Below are positions 6,623 to 8,488 of a stretch of 8,488 nucleotides of DNA, piece by piece. The DNA comes from Thermoplasmatota archaeon (GTDB taxonomy: Archaea > Thermoplasmatota > Penumbrarchaeia > Penumbrarchaeales > Penumbrarchaeaceae), in NCBI GenBank assembly GCA_016929175.1, contig JAFGJI010000265.1, positions 1 to 8,488 on the forward strand. Reading direction: 5' to 3'. Below the pieces are notes generated by a model, which worked only from the letters and a program-made list of their open reading frames with translations, ran no database searches and was not told the DNA's origin. Position 1 is the first letter of the stretch, and each line of letters opens with the position of its first letter. A program made the position numbers and the translations under genes.

Positions 6623-6663
6623 CGGGATCGGGCTCCCGCAGCCCAACTCGAGCCAAAAATGGC
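6623..6663. repeat. Short inverted repeats between glnA and the Lrp-like gene
   Basis: Three small dyads follow the glnA stop. CGGGA/TCCCG (6623-6627 and 6634-6638) and GGGCT/AGCCC (6630-6634 and 6640-6644) share bases, so their hairpins exclude each other. GCCA-AAAA-TGGC (6652-6663) lies about 35 nt before the next TATA box. No T-run follows on the plus strand, so a standard terminator is not evident. They could be RNA 3'-end structures or, for the last one, a regulator site. Arms of 4-5 bases can arise by chance. Confidence 0.3.
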
Positions 6664-6691
6664 ACATTAACTCAAAAAACAAAGAAAGAAG

Positions 6692-6701
6692 CAAATATTA
6701 T
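6692..6701 (+). promoter_or_regulatory. TATA box of the Lrp-like gene
   Basis: CAAATATTAT is centred about 20 nt before the ATG at 6717 and 29 nt before the in-frame ATG at 6726. The predicted transcription start (about 6722) falls between them. A leaderless or nearly leaderless message starting translation at 6726 is therefore as likely as the longer form. No Shine-Dalgarno is visible. Confidence 0.5.
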
Positions 6702-6716
6702 TCGGACAAATGACCA

Positions 6717-7628
6717 ATGTTCGTAATGGATGCTAAGGACCTGGAGCTGCTCACTTTCCTCTCGGCCCATGGAAGATGGGACGCGGAAGCCCTATCGGCA
6801 CAGCTCGGGATATCCGCGGGGAACGTTGACAGGAGGATAAAGCTCCTGGTCAGGGAGGGGGTTCTCCTGGGTTTTTCCGCTTTCTTCGACAGGAGGATGT
6901 TCGGATACGATACGACCTTCCTGAAACTCCATTTCGACCAGCGGCATTTCGAGAGGGTGCTCAATGCAATTTCCAGGATGCCCCAGGTAGCTTCCGTTTA
7001 TCCGAACATGGACGATTTCATGATCGTGGAGGTGGTTCACTGGGATGGCGCTTCCCTGAAAGCGGCCGTCAGGGCGATGGAGAGGGTCGCCTCCCCCTAT
7101 ACCGTTACGGACCATTTCATACCTCTGCATCCGGATGTCGTTCCGGACAGGCCGGAAGGGGAAGCCCTTGAGCTCCTTTCCCTTCTTATCAGGGACGGCA
7201 GAAGCGACATCGAGACCCTTTCCGGGAAGCTGGGACTTCCAGAAGAAGATGTCTCCCACCACCTTGCATATCTGTTCGACAGGTGCGGCGTGAGGGTGAA
7301 ACCGGTCGTGCAGGAGGACCTGATAAATCCATTTCCGACATTCTCCATAATACTCAGGATGATAAGGGGCTGCTCTTTCGAAAGCTGCTATTCGGAGGTC
7401 CGCAGGATATCCAAGGAGAGCTGGGATTCGTTCCCCCTGCAGAGGCCGATGGGAATATGGCTCAAATGCTTCGGCAGGGACCTCTACGCGATGGATACCA
7501 TGCTCGAGAGGTTTCGCAGGATGAAGGATGTGGAGGATGTAATGGTCATCCTTCCCTACATGGTGTCCGTGAGGAGGTCGGTCGACCTCAACATGGTATC
7601 GGGTTCTTCGGGGTGGGGAACATCATGA
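6717..7628 (+). CDS. Tandem Lrp/AsnC-like transcriptional regulator
   Basis: This 303-residue protein looks like two Lrp/AsnC units in one chain. The first unit has a winged helix at about 4-53 (MDAKDLELLTFLSAHGR opening, recognition region GISAGNVDRRIKLL) followed by a beta-alpha-beta region at 54-140 like the RAM effector domain. The second has a weaker winged helix at about 147-197 (ALELLSLLIRDGRSDIETLSGKLGL) and a second RAM-like region at 205-288. Single-unit Lrp proteins are about 150 residues, so the length fits an internal duplication. Such proteins bind palindromic DNA, and amino acids often act as effectors. Its position 96 bp after glnA, and the dyad at the glnA promoter, suggest that it controls nitrogen or glutamine metabolism; this is inference. 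The heme-pathway siroheme decarboxylases (AhbA/B) share the fold but their typical motifs are not seen. The ATG at 6726 (residue 4) may be the true start. Confidence 0.85.
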   Translation: MFVMDAKDLELLTFLSAHGRWDAEALSAQLGISAGNVDRRIKLLVREGVLLGFSAFFDRRMFGYDTTFLKLHFDQRHFERVLNAISRMPQVASVYPNMDDFMIVEVVHWDGASLKAAVRAMERVASPYTVTDHFIPLHPDVVPDRPEGEALELLSLLIRDGRSDIETLSGKLGLPEEDVSHHLAYLFDRCGVRVKPVVQEDLINPFPTFSIILRMIRGCSFESCYSEVRRISKESWDSFPLQRPMGIWLKCFGRDLYAMDTMLERFRRMKDVEDVMVILPYMVSVRRSVDLNMVSGSSGWGTS

Positions 7629-8387
7629 GGGAGCGTTCTCCGGGGGTCCGGAGAAGAGGAGGCCTGTGTCCGTGAGCGATACGTTGACGTACCTCCCCTT
7701 CTTGATGAGCGTGACATACCCGTCCTTTTCAATAGACCTCAGCATCCTTGAGAGGTGGGCCCGGTTCCTTGCGAGGTGGGACCTCTTGCTTTCACCCTCT
7801 TTTCGGGGTTTGAAGAACCCCTTGACGGTCTCCAGATATGGTATGAGAGATGTCTCATGACGCGCCGTCCCGCCCAGCCTCCCGAGGACCTTCAGTACCT
7901 GCTCCTCCTCCCTGGAAGGACCCACTATCGTCACGGAGGGGATCTCCATCACACTGGAGACCCCATGGGATAGGACCTCCTGCCCTTCCGGAATGGAATA
8001 TCTTTCGGGCTGGACGTAGTACGGATGGGACCCCGTCATGAAGACCGCAAGAAGGGCAGCTGATGTGATTATCCTGTTCCCTGTCGAAATGTTGACATAG
8101 ACCTCGAAACCCCTGCTCCGGAGGTCCGAGAAGAGCTCCTTGAGAGACCGTGCCGCGGAATAGAAGTCGAATATATCCATCATCCTCTCCTCTATGTCGA
8201 TCGTCGCGGAGATGAGGTCCTTCAGCTTTTCCCCGTTATGTCTGGCCTTGATCTCGATGCTGGAAGACCCGTCCTTTCCGTAAAGGAGGATGACATGGTT
8301 GGTGGGGAACTCCTTCAGACCTCCCAGGACCCTGTCCATTTCAAGGCCCATCGGTATTACATGCACGATGTTCGAACGGGATCCCAT
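7623..8387 (-). CDS. HFX_2341-like CARF/winged-helix regulator
   Basis: From the chosen ATG at 8387 this is a 254-residue soluble protein. The N-terminal half (about 5-155) is a Rossmann-like domain resembling DUF6293/HFX_2341 and CARF proteins: VHVIPMGLEMDRV (8-20), HVILLYGKDG (31-40), then YVNISTGNRIITSAALLAV (97-115), the N-x-S-T/G-G-type loop that in CARF proteins contacts cyclic oligoadenylate, and HPYYVQPERY (121-130). The C-terminal part (about 160-245) is a winged helix (EEQVLKVLGRLGGTARHETSL; LSRMLRSIEKDGYVTLIKKGRYVNVSLTDTG). It is probably a ligand-sensing transcription factor. Upstream in-frame starts exist at 8432 (GTG) and 8411 (ATG). The TATA-like box at 8408-8418 overlaps the 8411 codon, so both would lie outside the message. 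Family members also begin close to the VHVIPxG motif. No cas genes or arrays are nearby. It is convergent with, and overlaps, the Lrp-like gene. Confidence 0.83.
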   Translation of the reverse strand: MGSRSNIVHVIPMGLEMDRVLGGLKEFPTNHVILLYGKDGSSSIEIKARHNGEKLKDLISATIDIEERMMDIFDFYSAARSLKELFSDLRSRGFEVYVNISTGNRIITSAALLAVFMTGSHPYYVQPERYSIPEGQEVLSHGVSSVMEIPSVTIVGPSREEEQVLKVLGRLGGTARHETSLIPYLETVKGFFKPRKEGESKRSHLARNRAHLSRMLRSIEKDGYVTLIKKGRYVNVSLTDTGLLFSGPPENAPS

Positions 8388-8407
8388 GACGATACAATAA
8401 TACCGTA

Positions 8408-8418
8408 TCATATATTGA
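8408..8418 (-). promoter_or_regulatory. TATA box of the CARF/wHTH gene
   Basis: On the minus strand this is TCAATATATGA, centred about 25-26 nt before the ATG at 8387. That is the spacing expected for a leaderless archaeal transcript, and no Shine-Dalgarno precedes that ATG. This spacing decided the start I chose for the gene. Confidence 0.55.
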
Positions 8419-8475
8419 TTTTTTGGGCACACCGGTAATTTCTAGTGATTTCCGATTTTTATGAACTATTCCAAT

Positions 8476-8486
8476 CCTTTATAGTT
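8476..8486 (+). promoter_or_regulatory. Possible TATA box of a gene beyond the right edge
   Basis: CCTTTATAGTT near the end of the window fits an archaeal TATA box on the plus strand, which would belong to a gene starting outside the sequence. The whole stretch 8388-8488 is A/T-rich and holds no coding sequence that I can support. A second A/T run (CGATTTTTATG, 8453-8463) could equally be a box on either strand. Confidence 0.3.
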
Positions 8487-8488
8487 GA

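Noticed and set aside
6717..7628. Siroheme decarboxylase (AhbA/AhbB fusion) instead of a regulator
   Set aside because: The fold would be similar, but the typical opening and the conserved residues of the heme-pathway enzymes are not seen, and no other heme genes are nearby.
7623..8432. Longer form of the CARF/wHTH gene starting at GTG 8432 or ATG 8411
   Set aside because: A TATA-like box at 8408-8418 is spaced for transcription to begin at the ATG 8387, and the conserved family core begins only seven residues after that ATG. The longer forms have no ribosome site. They remain possible if the promoter reading is wrong.
1..8488. CRISPR array or defence island suggested by the CARF-like protein
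   Set aside because: No regularly spaced repeats, cas genes, toxin-antitoxin pairs or nuclease genes are visible on either strand.

Overview
This window looks like chromosomal DNA from a euryarchaeal-type archaeon, most likely a Thermoplasmatota lineage with moderate to high G+C. Three things support this. The tRNA-Glu has an archaeal sequence and no encoded CCA. Almost every gene is preceded by an A/T-rich TATA-like box at about the archaeal -26 position, and several genes have no Shine-Dalgarno and appear leaderless. The proteome is also archaeal: a CDKAL1/e-MtaB-type methylthiotransferase, a type I glutamine synthetase without an adenylylation tyrosine, a tandem Lrp-type regulator and a HFX_2341-like CARF-wHTH protein. 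Arg codons are dominated by AGG. The species assignment is inference.

Layout from left to right: (1) tRNA-Glu(UUC) on the minus strand (72-146), with a T-rich trailer and its own TATA box. (2) A divergent region, then a 374-residue coiled-coil plus TPR protein (301-1425, +) whose N-terminus carries a motif very like the ParA-contacting tail of bacterial ParB. (3) A 778-residue membrane-anchored surface protein made of NEW3/Ig-like beta domains (1485-3821, +), with one C-terminal transmembrane helix and a basic cytoplasmic tail. (4) A tRNA t6A37 methylthiotransferase (3877-5175, +), probably translated from a leaderless GTG. (5) Glutamine synthetase (5244-6620, +), preceded by a perfect 9-bp-arm palindrome abutting its TATA box. 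(6) A tandem-duplicated Lrp/AsnC-like regulator (6717-7628, +). (7) A convergent CARF-like plus winged-helix regulator (7623-8387, -), whose stop codon shares the hexamer TCATGA with that of the Lrp-like gene. The right edge has a short A/T-rich intergenic region, perhaps the promoter of a + strand gene beyond the window.

How the genes may work together: glnA, its palindromic promoter element and the Lrp-like regulator form a plausible small nitrogen-control unit. The TPR protein and the surface protein are neighbours with separate promoters and may be parts of one envelope-associated or spatial-organisation module; this is inference only. The tRNA gene and the tRNA-modifying enzyme are both translation-related, but tRNA-Glu(UUC) reads GAR codons and is not a normal t6A substrate, so there is no direct link. 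No CRISPR array, cas gene, transposase, phage gene or rRNA gene is visible. The least explained items are the ParB-like tail on a TPR protein, the stand-alone CARF regulator, the glnA palindrome and the tRNA trailer that mirrors the acceptor stem.
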